Translations under genes and position numbers: made by a program
Shown here: in pieces, positions 17,396 through 26,227 of the stretch
How the letters are laid out: every line of letters begins with the position of its first letter
Numbering within the stretch: the stretch's first letter is position 1
Assembly (NCBI RefSeq): GCF_030552475.1
Contig: NZ_JAUPED010000006.1
Span: 124,001-188,000 of the forward strand
Direction of reading: 5' to 3'
DNA: 64,000 nucleotides
From: Mariniflexile sp. AS56
Lineage (GTDB): Bacteria; Bacteroidota; Bacteroidia; Flavobacteriales; Flavobacteriaceae
Notes under the pieces: model-generated
What the model was told of the DNA's origin: nothing
The model's input: only the letters and a program-made list of their open reading frames with translations
The model's database searches: none

Positions 17396-18814
17396 CTAAT
17401 TTCTTTCTTTAGAAAACAGTTTTTTACTAGGCTTCGCTGGTAGTGTTTTTTGCCATTGAATGATCTTGTTTGTCAAATTGTCTACTACGGCACTCTGGTC
17501 GTGTTTCAAATCGGTTTTTTCATAAACATCTGCGGCTATATCATAAAGTTCCACATACGATAAATCGTGATTAGCAACTAACTTCCAATGATGGTCTACC
17601 ACGGCAAAAGATACCCAATGGTCGGGAGTGTTTTTATTAATTGGCCATTGCGCACCTATTTTCCAAAAAAGAGGTTTGGTTCGAACAGGATATGAATTAC
17701 CCAATAGTGTGGAAACTTGGCTAATTCCGTCTGGTTTGTAGTTTTCTGGTAATTTGGCACTAGCTATATCGCAAAATGTTGGTAATAAATCCACCGCCGA
17801 AATTAAGGAAGCGTCATCAATAACACCTGCTTTAATTTTTCCAGGCCAACGCGCAATGAAAGGAACACCAATACCACCTTCAAAAAGTGCGGCTTTGTAA
17901 CCTTTTCGGCCACCTGTAATTCCTTTAGAAGCTCCGGTTGCGTAACCAACACCAGTTGCAGTATCTAAATATAATTTTAATTCTTCTACTGTTTTTACAG
18001 CTCTTGCGGGCCCATTATCTGAACTGAAAATAACGAGTGTGTTATCCGTTAATTTAAGGCGGTCCAGTGCTTTTAATACTTCACCAATCCTATCATCTGC
18101 ATGCGAAAGTACAGAAGCATAAATATTATCAGCTTCCTTTAAGTGCGGAAAGCGTTGTTGGTACTTAGGTATAACATGGTGTGGTGTGTGGGGTTCATGA
18201 ACCCATAAATTAATAAAAAACGGTTTGTTTTGGCTTTTGGACGCTTCCATGAAAGCAATCGCATTATCGGCATCTTTATAATAAGGCATTTGTTCTCCAG
18301 AACAGTTAAAAGCACCGTAAGTATCATAACCATATTCCGCAGGTGTAGGCGAATCAGGAATCATATTGTTAGATAAATGCCATTTACCAAAATGCGCTGT
18401 GGCATAGCCACTCTGCTGTAACAATCTAGGTAATAGTGTTGTGTTAGGGTCTAGCCAATCTGGCATATTGCGTTTTGCGTTACTTGGTGCCCAGGCAAAG
18501 TGCCCATCAATATTATGTCTTGCAGGGAATTGCCCGGTCATAACAGCCACTCTACTTGGCGAACAAACACCACTGGCCACTGTGAATCTTTGAAAATCGG
18601 TACCTTCTGTTACAAGGCGGTCAATATTTGGTGTTTTTACATAAGGGTGTCCATGGGCACTTAAATCACCCCATCCCCAATCATCAGTAAATATGAAAAC
18701 AATATTCGGTTTTGTTTCAGCATCCTGTGTTGATTTAGCACTTATGGATTGTTTGCAACTTTGAAAAAAAATCACAAAGAGTAATAAGCATGTAAAGGGT
18801 TTAAGGGCTTTCAT
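17396..18814 (-). CDS. S1-family sulfatase, lipoprotein
   Basis: A 472-residue sulfatase with lipobox FQSC (lipidated Cys20). It has aspartates 44-45 (TDDWGWGD), a maturation motif C-S-P-S-R at Cys84, HFGKWHLSNN at 142-150 and a SDNGPAR motif near residue 266. The segment QFPARHNIDGHFAW after the active site separates it from the other sulfatases of the window and suggests a distinct subfamily. It is the only sulfatase on the minus strand, standing alone between the AraC regulator (convergent) and the next GH29 gene (divergent, 286 bp). Its upstream region holds the TTGCTCAAA and TGAGCAAA motifs also seen before susC. Confidence 0.93.
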   Translation of the reverse strand: MKALKPFTCLLLFVIFFQSCKQSISAKSTQDAETKPNIVFIFTDDWGWGDLSAHGHPYVKTPNIDRLVTEGTDFQRFTVASGVCSPSRVAVMTGQFPARHNIDGHFAWAPSNAKRNMPDWLDPNTTLLPRLLQQSGYATAHFGKWHLSNNMIPDSPTPAEYGYDTYGAFNCSGEQMPYYKDADNAIAFMEASKSQNKPFFINLWVHEPHTPHHVIPKYQQRFPHLKEADNIYASVLSHADDRIGEVLKALDRLKLTDNTLVIFSSDNGPARAVKTVEELKLYLDTATGVGYATGASKGITGGRKGYKAALFEGGIGVPFIARWPGKIKAGVIDDASLISAVDLLPTFCDIASAKLPENYKPDGISQVSTLLGNSYPVRTKPLFWKIGAQWPINKNTPDHWVSFAVVDHHWKLVANHDLSYVELYDIAADVYEKTDLKHDQSAVVDNLTNKIIQWQKTLPAKPSKKLFSKERN

Positions 18815-18861
18815 ATCAACATAATTTTAAACAAAAATATCTAAATAGAGTAGATAGGGCT

Positions 18862-18946
18862 TGCTCAAACTTGTTTAATTATTTCTCAAATCAATCAAAA
18901 TGATGCTTAAAAAGTTGAAATAATGGAAATGATAGATATGAGCAAA
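18862..18946. promoter_or_regulatory. TTGCTCAAA / TGAGCAAA motifs between divergent sulfatase and GH29
   Basis: TTGCTCAAA starts at 18861, and TGAGCAAA lies at 18939-18946. Together they repeat the core of the 19-bp palindrome before susC (48931-48949). The rest of the 286-bp divergent gap is AT-rich with no reading frame. The match suggests a shared regulator but the motif is short. Confidence 0.35.
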
Positions 18947-19100
18947 TGATTAGTGGAATAGAGGATGTCGTTTAAAGCTGTGGTTTTTAATTTTGAATAA
19001 AGATGAAATAATTGATGTTGGATTGGGAAATGATGATAATATTTTCAACAATAAAATTATCTTTTAGAAATATGTGTTTATTAAGAAAAATGGTAGCCAG

Positions 19101-20936
19101 ATGAATAGAGTGAAGTTAGATCGTGCAATAATTTTGATGCTGCTTTTTCTATGTATATTACAGTTTAATTGTAAAAATAAAAAAAGAGAAAAAAATCAGG
19201 TTGATTATCAAACCGAAACGGGAATAGGGAGGGATTTTGGAAGAACTGCTGCCGTAGCATATACGCCAGAAATACGCGAGCATATGGAAAAACTCTATGA
19301 AGATAAGTTTGGCCTTTTTGTTCATTTTGGACCTTATGCGCAGTTGGAAGGTATGTGGAAGGGAGAAGAGGTTGCTGCCGAATGGATTATGAAAAGGGCC
19401 TCCATTCCTGTAAAAGAATATGAAATGGAAGCTTCCGGAAAGTTCAAGCCAGAAAAGTTTAGTGCTAAGCAATGGGTAGATGTAGCAAAAAGTGCAGGAA
19501 TGAAGTTTATGGTAGTTACGGCAAAACACCATGATGGTTTTGCTATGTATAAATCTGGAAACCCATATAATTTAAACGATTTTGCAGGTTTTGAAAGGGA
19601 TATTCTTAAAGAACTTTCAGAAGAATGTGTGGCACGCGATATGGATCTTGGTTTTTATTATTCACAAAGTCAAGATTGGCATGAGGAAGGCGCTTTTGGT
19701 AATACCTGGGATTTTAATAAAGACATGCCACAAGAAAAGTTTGATGCTTATTTTAACGAAAAGGTGATACCTCAAGTAAAAGAGTTAACCACAAATTATG
19801 GTGATGTTTTTATGATGTGGTTTGATACTCCTGCGGGCATGCAGGAGTATCAAAGTGAAGCATTAATGGATGTTATTAAGAATAATCAGCCAGGTGCTTT
19901 GGTGAATTCTAGATTGGGGAATGGTTACGGTCATTTTGATGTATCTATTGATAATGGTAAAACACCAAGCGTGAGCACCTCTTCATGGTTGCCAGATTTG
20001 AAAATACCATGGCAATCTCACGGGTCTGTTACTGAAAAAGGTTGGGGTTATACCAAATATGGCAGTGAAAAGAATCGATCGGGAGCGTACGTAGATTTTA
20101 TTTATAATTTGTGTCGTATTGTGGGTAATGGTGGTGTTTATTTATTAAATGTAGCGCCTAGTCCAGATGGTACTATTCCGCCATCACAAGTAAATAGTTT
20201 ACAGGCTATTGGAGAATGGCTGGAAGTGAATGGAGAATCTATTTATGGGGCAGATCCGAGCCCTTTAAAATTCCCGCCTTTTGCCATTACTAGCCAACCG
20301 AATAAATTATATCTTCATATTAAAAATCTTGATAATTTGGAGGTTGAGCTTAATGGTATTCTCTCTAATGTGAAAAAAGCCTATTGTTTAGCTGATAAAG
20401 AAAAAAATAATTTGGCTTTTACTCAAAGTGAAGACACTATTAAAATTACGATTCCAGAGGTGTTAAAGCAACCAAGAGTGACTGTAGTTGTGTTGGAAAT
20501 TGAAGATGAAATTGCTAAAGTTGTTGATGAAACATTGCAACAGCAAAAAGATGGTACTATAAAGTTACCAGTCGAAAAAAGTGAGTTTGAAATAAGACGA
20601 ATGAGTTATAATTATGAGGAAAAAGTAACGCATAGATGGGGAGAAAACCCGAAACAAGGACTTATATGGACTGTTAACATTACCCAGCCAGGGCTTTTTA
20701 AAATTATAAGTGAAGATAATGCCGATGCCGATTTGCAATACAAACTGAAAACACTAGACGATACCCATATTTTAAATGCTAAAGGCGAGCTTGATATCAT
20801 GAGTAAAAAAGTTCAAAATACGACTATTCGGATTGATAAAATTGGGGTTCAGAAAATTCAAGTTCATCCTTTCATAGGTTCTAAAAATAGTAGTCGCTAT
20901 AAGTTTAAAGGACTGGAATTGATTAGGATAGAATGA
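19101..20936 (+). CDS. GH29 alpha-L-fucosidase with C-terminal beta-sandwich
   Basis: A 611-residue retaining exo-fucosidase. The catalytic barrel begins at FGLFVHFGPYAQ, with the family signature KHHDGFAMY and the nucleophile in MMWFDTPAG (Asp242). Residues about 500-611 form an accessory beta-sandwich starting near HRWGENPKQGLIWTVNI. The N-terminus is a signal segment ending at QFNC, a weak lipobox, so lipidation is possible. I use the ATG at 19101; a GTG at 19074 is in frame but puts nine extra residues before the signal. It stands 121 bp before the GH43/GH117-like gene. It would release terminal L-fucose, possibly only after sulfatases act. Confidence 0.93.
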   Translation: MNRVKLDRAIILMLLFLCILQFNCKNKKREKNQVDYQTETGIGRDFGRTAAVAYTPEIREHMEKLYEDKFGLFVHFGPYAQLEGMWKGEEVAAEWIMKRASIPVKEYEMEASGKFKPEKFSAKQWVDVAKSAGMKFMVVTAKHHDGFAMYKSGNPYNLNDFAGFERDILKELSEECVARDMDLGFYYSQSQDWHEEGAFGNTWDFNKDMPQEKFDAYFNEKVIPQVKELTTNYGDVFMMWFDTPAGMQEYQSEALMDVIKNNQPGALVNSRLGNGYGHFDVSIDNGKTPSVSTSSWLPDLKIPWQSHGSVTEKGWGYTKYGSEKNRSGAYVDFIYNLCRIVGNGGVYLLNVAPSPDGTIPPSQVNSLQAIGEWLEVNGESIYGADPSPLKFPPFAITSQPNKLYLHIKNLDNLEVELNGILSNVKKAYCLADKEKNNLAFTQSEDTIKITIPEVLKQPRVTVVVLEIEDEIAKVVDETLQQQKDGTIKLPVEKSEFEIRRMSYNYEEKVTHRWGENPKQGLIWTVNITQPGLFKIISEDNADADLQYKLKTLDDTHILNAKGELDIMSKKVQNTTIRIDKIGVQKIQVHPFIGSKNSSRYKFKGLELIRIE

Positions 20937-20952
20937 TGTAGCGAATCGCTTC

Positions 20953-20979
20953 AATGCTATTCACTGTTTTGAAAGCATT
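20953..20979 (+). terminator. Small hairpin after GH29
   Basis: AATGCT at 20953-20958 and AGCATT at 20974-20979 can pair around a 15-base loop, 17 bp after the GH29 stop. The stem is short and has no T run, so this is a weak call. Confidence 0.22.
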
Positions 20980-21057
20980 AATTAAGCAACAGAATGAGCA
21001 ATTAGAACAAATGGTTTTCTCTTAATTTGGGGATATTTACACTTAGATTATAAGTGT

Positions 21058-22107
21058 ATGAAATATTCAATTCAATTTGTTGCCAGTATTGTTTTATTAA
21101 TAACAGTATCATGTAAAAGTGATCTATCTGTAAAGGAATCTTCTTTTAGTAAATCGCATGTTCCAGGGAATTACATATTAGATGCCCCGGAAGCATGGTG
21201 GCACTGGGGTATGGCTCCAATATACGATGCTTCGGGTAAGTTGCATGTATTTATGTCTACGATACCTAATGCTGGTAGCTGGATTAAGGATAGTAAAATT
21301 GTACACTATACCGCAAATTCTCCAGAAGGCCCTTATACCTTTGTGGATACTACATTTACAAGTAAAACGCACACGTATCATAACCCTCAAATATCTCAAG
21401 TTGAAGACACTTATGTGCTGGTATATTTATGGAAGTCTCGAGATACGCCAGGTTTTAATCAAGAAATTGGTATAGCAACCTCAAAATCTTTAGATGGACC
21501 GTGGACGGAAAGCCCTAATAATCCAATAATAAAAGCCTCTGGAAAACAAGGAGATGGTGCTAATATTGTACACGCTTCAAATCCTACTTTTTTGAAAGAT
21601 GAAAATGGTAAATTTAGAGTGTACTATAAATCCATGACCGATGCGTATGGAACAGATAGACATCGTGAGATTTCTTTAGCAATAAGCGATAATATGGAAG
21701 GGCCTTATGAAAGCTATGCAGAAAACCCAATTATTAGTTATGCTGATAAAGAATTAGATATTGAAGATTGTTATGCATTTTATTATAAAGGGATGTATTA
21801 TATGATTGTAGAAGACCGAAAAGGAGTAAAGAACATGCTGGAAGGAAATCCAATTCCTAAGAAAGAAATAAAGCCAGGAGGCAACCGCCCAGGGTTAATC
21901 TATAAATCTAAAGATGGTATAAATTGGGGTAGGCCAGAGGTTGGTTATAAAACCAATGAAGACTATTTTGGAGATAAATTGGCACGTACTGAGCGGCCAC
22001 ATATTTTATGGAAAAATGGGGAGCCTGAATACCTTTTTCTAGCTTGTCATGATGATGATCCTTCAGCAGGGTTTTATGTTAAAATTGATGGATGGATTCC
22101 AAATTAG
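21058..22107 (+). CDS. GH43/GH117-like five-bladed propeller hydrolase, lipoprotein
   Basis: A 349-residue lipoprotein (lipobox TVSC, Cys19) with the blade pattern of clan GH-B/GH-F type hydrolases: PEAWWHWGMAPIYD, YHNPQISQVEDTYVLVY, ASNPTFLKDENGKFRVYY, LDIEDCYAFYYKGMYYMIVE and ERPHILWKNG. Acidic residues in these turns (Asp in PIYD, Glu in IEDCYA) are catalytic candidates. GH43 members usually act on xylose or arabinose, and GH117 members on 3,6-anhydro-L-galactose. Neither is certain here, and a fucan-specific relative is possible. It lies 26 bp before the deleted sulfatase, so the two were likely one operon. Confidence 0.75.
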   Translation: MKYSIQFVASIVLLITVSCKSDLSVKESSFSKSHVPGNYILDAPEAWWHWGMAPIYDASGKLHVFMSTIPNAGSWIKDSKIVHYTANSPEGPYTFVDTTFTSKTHTYHNPQISQVEDTYVLVYLWKSRDTPGFNQEIGIATSKSLDGPWTESPNNPIIKASGKQGDGANIVHASNPTFLKDENGKFRVYYKSMTDAYGTDRHREISLAISDNMEGPYESYAENPIISYADKELDIEDCYAFYYKGMYYMIVEDRKGVKNMLEGNPIPKKEIKPGGNRPGLIYKSKDGINWGRPEVGYKTNEDYFGDKLARTERPHILWKNGEPEYLFLACHDDDPSAGFYVKIDGWIPN

Positions 22108-22133
22108 AAACAAGAATAACTAAAAATAAATCA

Positions 22134-22707
22134 TGAATTTCAAAAGATTAAAAATCACCTCGATACGTTTTTTGCTGATTTTGGTAGCATTACCGACAAT
22201 GATATCGGCTCAAAAGAAGCCTAACGTCATTTTTGTTTTTACAGATGACCAAAGATTTAATGATTTAGGTTGTATGAGAACCCTACGCGAATTTCAGCCC
22301 ACGACATGCTAACCGGTAAATTCGGTCATGTACGGCATCAATATGGTGCTACCACAGGTTCTGCGGCATCTGGAAGGTGGAAAATAGAATTTGTAGAAGA
22401 TGGCGATTATAAAATAAGTTTAAGAAGATTTCCTCGAGAGAGTGGGTTGGCTATTAATGCCACCTTTCCGGAACAAGCAAAAATTCCCGAATTGGATAGA
22501 GTCATGTCAGCAAGTGTGAAGTCAGATTTTAAAGAGGCATATATTTATGTTGCTGATTTGATGAAATCAGGTAAAATCAAAGAAGGTCAAGAAGAGGTAA
22601 CCTTTACTGGTAGTATTCCTGCGGGGAAATATGATATGGAAGCGCAATTAATTGATCAGAATAATGTGGTGCATCCGGCTTACTATGTTTATATCGAAAA
22701 ATTATAG
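22134..22707 (+). pseudogene. S1 sulfatase with its catalytic core deleted
   Basis: From the ATG at 22134, the frame gives a signal peptide (…TMISAQ) and the sulfatase start KPNVIFVFTDDQRFNDLGC with the metal aspartates, then leaves homology and stops at about 22310. From about 22272 a different frame (+1) carries about 140 residues of the normal sulfatase C-terminus (ENPTRISAHDM, GRWKIEFVEDGDYKISLRRF) to the stop at 22707. That tail resembles the C-terminal domain of the sulfatase at 36087. The middle, including CxPxR, GKWH and DNG, is absent, about 1.2-1.3 kb by comparison with that paralogue, and the junction is out of frame. No active sulfatase can result. Confidence 0.85.
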
Positions 22708-23151
22708 AGATTTTCCATTCGGAATTAATATCCAAAATATAGTGATAGGAATAAGTCAATTTAAGTTTTTACCTATGATTAGGGTTGAACCCTAATTTTG
22801 CTATATAAACTGTTGAAACTTTTGGTCTATTGAAAATGTGGATAGGAAAAGTATTTTATTAACAGTAGCTATTGTTATTTTAATGGTTCGCAATTGTTCT
22901 GATAGAGAAATTTATAGGTCACCTATTCCTAATTACAAAGTATAAAAAAGCAACGTTTGTTGCGTTGTAAACTTGAATCCGGCCTTGAGTAATAAGCCAT
23001 TTAGAAAAAATATAAATGAGGACATCAAGTTGGAGTAGCAACGTTATTTATAATACGCTAGAGAAGGTTTTACTGTTAAGTGGGATGGTGTTATGTTTGG
23101 GTTTGAGGAAAAATTTGCAAAGAGTAAAGAATTGTTTAAATAGGTATCGTT
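22708..23151 (+). other. 444-bp gap with gene debris and one perfect palindrome
   Basis: No intact gene is visible. A 35-codon frame at 22838-22945 (GTG start) reads like a lipoprotein leader (ILLTVAIVILMVRNCSDRE) and stops. A second open stretch at 23054-23143 reads like a protein tail (REGFTVKWDGVMFGFEEKF…LFK, then stop). Both may be remnants of one or more lost genes, but no family is recognised. The palindrome at 22778-22796 is listed separately. Confidence 0.4.
22778..22796. promoter_or_regulatory. Perfect 19-bp palindrome (operator or terminator)
   Basis: ATTAGGGTT-G-AACCCTAAT has nine-base perfect arms and is followed by TTTTG, so it overlaps a TAnnTTTG box (TAATTTTG, 22793-22800). 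Read as RNA it could form a seven-bp stem with loop TTGAA and a short U run, ending the broken sulfatase transcript. Read as DNA it could be an operator over a promoter. Sequence alone does not decide. Confidence 0.45.
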
Positions 23152-24576
23152 ATGAATAATATTAGAATTATAACAGTAATTACGTCACTTGTTTTTTCGG
23201 TGTCTTTGTTTTCACAGGAAGCTAAAAAGCCAAATATTATTTTAATTATGGCTGATGATGTAAGCTGGAATTGTTTTGGAACTTACGGTGCCGAAGATTA
23301 TAAAACACCTAATATTGATGCCTTAGCTTCTAAAGGAATTAAATTTAATCATTGTTATTCTACACCAATTTGCACGCCTTCTAGGGTGAAAATCATGACG
23401 GGTCAATATAATTTTCGGAATTATACGTATTTCGGATACCTCAATCCTAAAGACAAAACATTTGGCCATTTAATGAAAGATGCAGGGTATAAAACGGCTA
23501 TTGCTGGCAAATGGCAATTAAACGGATTGTACCATAATGCAGAAGGTAGTTTAGATGCAAATAGGCCACAAAAAGCGGGTTTTGATGAATCTTATTTATG
23601 GCAGGTAACAACGCAAAAAAGAGGCGTAAATGGAGGGGAGCGTTTTTGGAGTCCACCATTAGAACGTAATGGGAAACGGATAAGCATAAAAGAGAATATG
23701 GGAAAATACGGTCCTGATATTATGTCCGATTTTGTTTGTGATTTTATTGAGAAGAATAAAGACGAACCGTTTTTTGTGTACTACCCTACAGTTTTGGTTC
23801 ATAGTCCTTTTGTACCTACGCCAGAAACTATTGGTAATCGACCGAGAGGTCAAGAAGCAAATAAAGCTCCTAAAGAAGCAAATTTTAAAAAAGCCAATTA
23901 CGTGGCTATGATAAATTATTTGGATAAAATTGTTGGTAAAATCGTGAAAAAAGTAGAAGAAGTTGGGCAACTTGAAAACACCATTATTTTATTTACATCT
24001 GACAATGGAACAGAATCAATAATTTCTAAATGGAAGGGGCAAAATATTGAAGGGGCTAAAGGAGAAACAGTTGACATGGGAACACATGTGCCACTTGTAG
24101 CTTATTGGAAAGGGCATACACCGAAAGGTCTTGTAAGTGATGACTTAATAGATTTTGCCGATTTCTATACAACCTTTGCTCAAGCTGCTTCATTAAAAAT
24201 GACGGACCAAGACCCTATTGATGGCCGTAGTTTTTTACCACAACTACAAGGAGAAATAGGAAAACCAAGAGATTGGGTATTTTGGCACTATCAACCTTAC
24301 TGGGGAAATATAGGAAAATATGTAGGTGCTCAATTTGTAAGAAATCAAGAATATAAGTTGTATCGTGATGGCGGAATGTATCACATACCTAGTGATATTC
24401 ATGAAAAGAAGAATTTGCTTTTAGAAGAGCAAAGTACTTCGGTTAAAAACGCAAAAGGAAATCTTCAAAAGGTACTTGATCAAGCGCCTCCAGCTCCTTC
24501 CGTTGATGAAAGTAGAGAGACTATAGAAAGACCTTTATATCCTTCTTGGAAGAATATTGTTAACCCAAATGATTAA
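23152..24576 (+). CDS. S1-family sulfatase, exported
   Basis: A 474-residue sulfatase with a signal peptide ending at LFS-QE and no lipobox. Metal aspartates are 35-36 (MADDVSWN), and the maturation motif C-T-P-S-R starts at Cys74. The usual GKWH reads GKWQ at 119-122, so the His is replaced by Gln, and DNGTE starts at Asp284. The change at the His and the segment YNFRNYTYFGYL mark a distinct S1 subfamily. The late part keeps HYQPYWG and an unusual Pro-rich stretch near the end (APPAPSVDESRE). It is followed after 113 bp by another sulfatase and then by the DUF1080 and propeller-azurin genes. Confidence 0.92.
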   Translation: MNNIRIITVITSLVFSVSLFSQEAKKPNIILIMADDVSWNCFGTYGAEDYKTPNIDALASKGIKFNHCYSTPICTPSRVKIMTGQYNFRNYTYFGYLNPKDKTFGHLMKDAGYKTAIAGKWQLNGLYHNAEGSLDANRPQKAGFDESYLWQVTTQKRGVNGGERFWSPPLERNGKRISIKENMGKYGPDIMSDFVCDFIEKNKDEPFFVYYPTVLVHSPFVPTPETIGNRPRGQEANKAPKEANFKKANYVAMINYLDKIVGKIVKKVEEVGQLENTIILFTSDNGTESIISKWKGQNIEGAKGETVDMGTHVPLVAYWKGHTPKGLVSDDLIDFADFYTTFAQAASLKMTDQDPIDGRSFLPQLQGEIGKPRDWVFWHYQPYWGNIGKYVGAQFVRNQEYKLYRDGGMYHIPSDIHEKKNLLLEEQSTSVKNAKGNLQKVLDQAPPAPSVDESRETIERPLYPSWKNIVNPND

Positions 24577-24689
24577 AGTAAGTATAATAATTTATTGCAA
24601 TTTCATTCAAAATTACCTTAGATAAGGCAATAAACAATAGTCTATTTATACGACATATAAATGAAAACAGAAAGATTAATAATTAAATT

Positions 24690-26153
24690 ATGAGAAAGCA
24701 CACCTTTTTATTACTGTTTACTACAGTGCTATTTTTTAATAGCTATAGTCAAACTAAACAAAAACAAAACAGCAGAAAGCCCAATGTAGTAATCATTTTT
24801 ATAGACGATGAAGGTTATGGTGATGTAGGAAGTTATGGCGCAACTGGTTTCCAAACACCTAATTTGGATCAAATGGCAAGTCAAGGAATGAGGTTTACAA
24901 ATTATTATGCGGCTCAGCCGGTATGTAGTGCTTCACGTGCTGGAATCTTAACAGGTTGTTACCCCAATAGAATAGGTGTTTCAGCGGCTTTAACACCACT
25001 CCATAAAAAAGGAATCAATTCCAATGAACTTACAATTGCCGAAATGTTTAAGGAACAAGGGTATAGAACTGCTTGTTTTGGAAAATGGCATTTAGGATGG
25101 CAAAAAGAATTTTTACCATTGCAACATGGTTTTGATGAGTATGTAGGTTTACCGTATTCCAACGACATGTGGCCGAGAGACAACATAACTGGAGAAAAAG
25201 TTCCCACAACACATAAACGTTCAAGGTTTCCAGAACTTCCATTGATGGAAGGGAACGAAATTAAAAAATATATAACATCGTTAAAAGATCAAGACGAGTT
25301 AACAACACTTTACACAGAAAAGGCTGTTGATTTTATCAATAAAAACGCAAAAGACCCCTTCTTTTTATATGTTCCACATACGATGGGACATGTGCCTCTG
25401 GGAGTTTCTGATAAGTTTAGAGGTAAGAGTGAGCAAGGATTGTATGGTGATGTTATGATGGAAATTGATTGGTCCGTAGGAGAGATAAACAAAGCATTAG
25501 AAAAAAATAAAATTGCGGATAACACTATATTTATTTTTACCACAGACAATGGCCCTTGGTTAAATTATGGAAATCATGCTGGATCAGCTGGAGGATTAAG
25601 AGAGGGTAAATTATCTAGTTTTGAAGGTGGTCAACGTGTTCCGTTTATTATTCGTTGGCCTGGAAATGTGCCTGAAGGAACGGTTTGTAATAAATTAGCT
25701 TGTGCTATAGATTTACTACCTACCCTTGCGGCTATTACAGATGGAAAACTATCTGAAAATAAAATTGATGGCGTAGATATTTCATCGCTTTGGAAAGGGG
25801 ATTTTGAAGCAACACCTCGTGAAACCATTCTTTATTACTATAGAAAAAATAATTTAAACGCTGTTAGAAAAGGAAACTGGAAGTTGGTTTTACCACATAA
25901 TTACAATTCTTACGATACAATAGCAGGAAATGATGGTGTTCATGGAAGAGCGAAAAAAATGGCTATTGAACAACCTGAACTTTATAATATGTCTAGAGAT
26001 CCCGGAGAGCTATACAATGTAATAAGTTCTCATCCAGAAAAAGTAAAAGAACTGATGGTAGTTGTAGAAAAGTACCGAAAAGAACTAGGAGATATAAATG
26101 TAGGAATCGAAGAAGGAAGTGAAAACAGAAAAGTAGGCGAAATAAAAATGTAA
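24690..26153 (+). CDS. S1-family sulfatase with C-S-A-S-R active site
   Basis: A 487-residue exported sulfatase (signal ending SYS-QT). Metal aspartates are 39-40 (IDDEGYGD). The maturation site at Cys79 reads C-S-A-S-R, with Ala in place of the common Pro; this variant is known in some sulfatases and still fits the general C/S-x-P/A-x-R rule. FGKWHLGW and TTDNGPW follow in order. Length is normal. It lies 113 bp after another sulfatase and 74 bp before the DUF1080/PA14 gene. Sequence does not show the sulfate position. Confidence 0.93.
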   Translation: MRKHTFLLLFTTVLFFNSYSQTKQKQNSRKPNVVIIFIDDEGYGDVGSYGATGFQTPNLDQMASQGMRFTNYYAAQPVCSASRAGILTGCYPNRIGVSAALTPLHKKGINSNELTIAEMFKEQGYRTACFGKWHLGWQKEFLPLQHGFDEYVGLPYSNDMWPRDNITGEKVPTTHKRSRFPELPLMEGNEIKKYITSLKDQDELTTLYTEKAVDFINKNAKDPFFLYVPHTMGHVPLGVSDKFRGKSEQGLYGDVMMEIDWSVGEINKALEKNKIADNTIFIFTTDNGPWLNYGNHAGSAGGLREGKLSSFEGGQRVPFIIRWPGNVPEGTVCNKLACAIDLLPTLAAITDGKLSENKIDGVDISSLWKGDFEATPRETILYYYRKNNLNAVRKGNWKLVLPHNYNSYDTIAGNDGVHGRAKKMAIEQPELYNMSRDPGELYNVISSHPEKVKELMVVVEKYRKELGDINVGIEEGSENRKVGEIKM

Positions 26154-26227
26154 ATTTGCTATCACATCGTCGGATACCAAGGAGGCCTTTTAATTAAAAA
26201 CTCCAAAATTTAAAAAATAAACTATTT

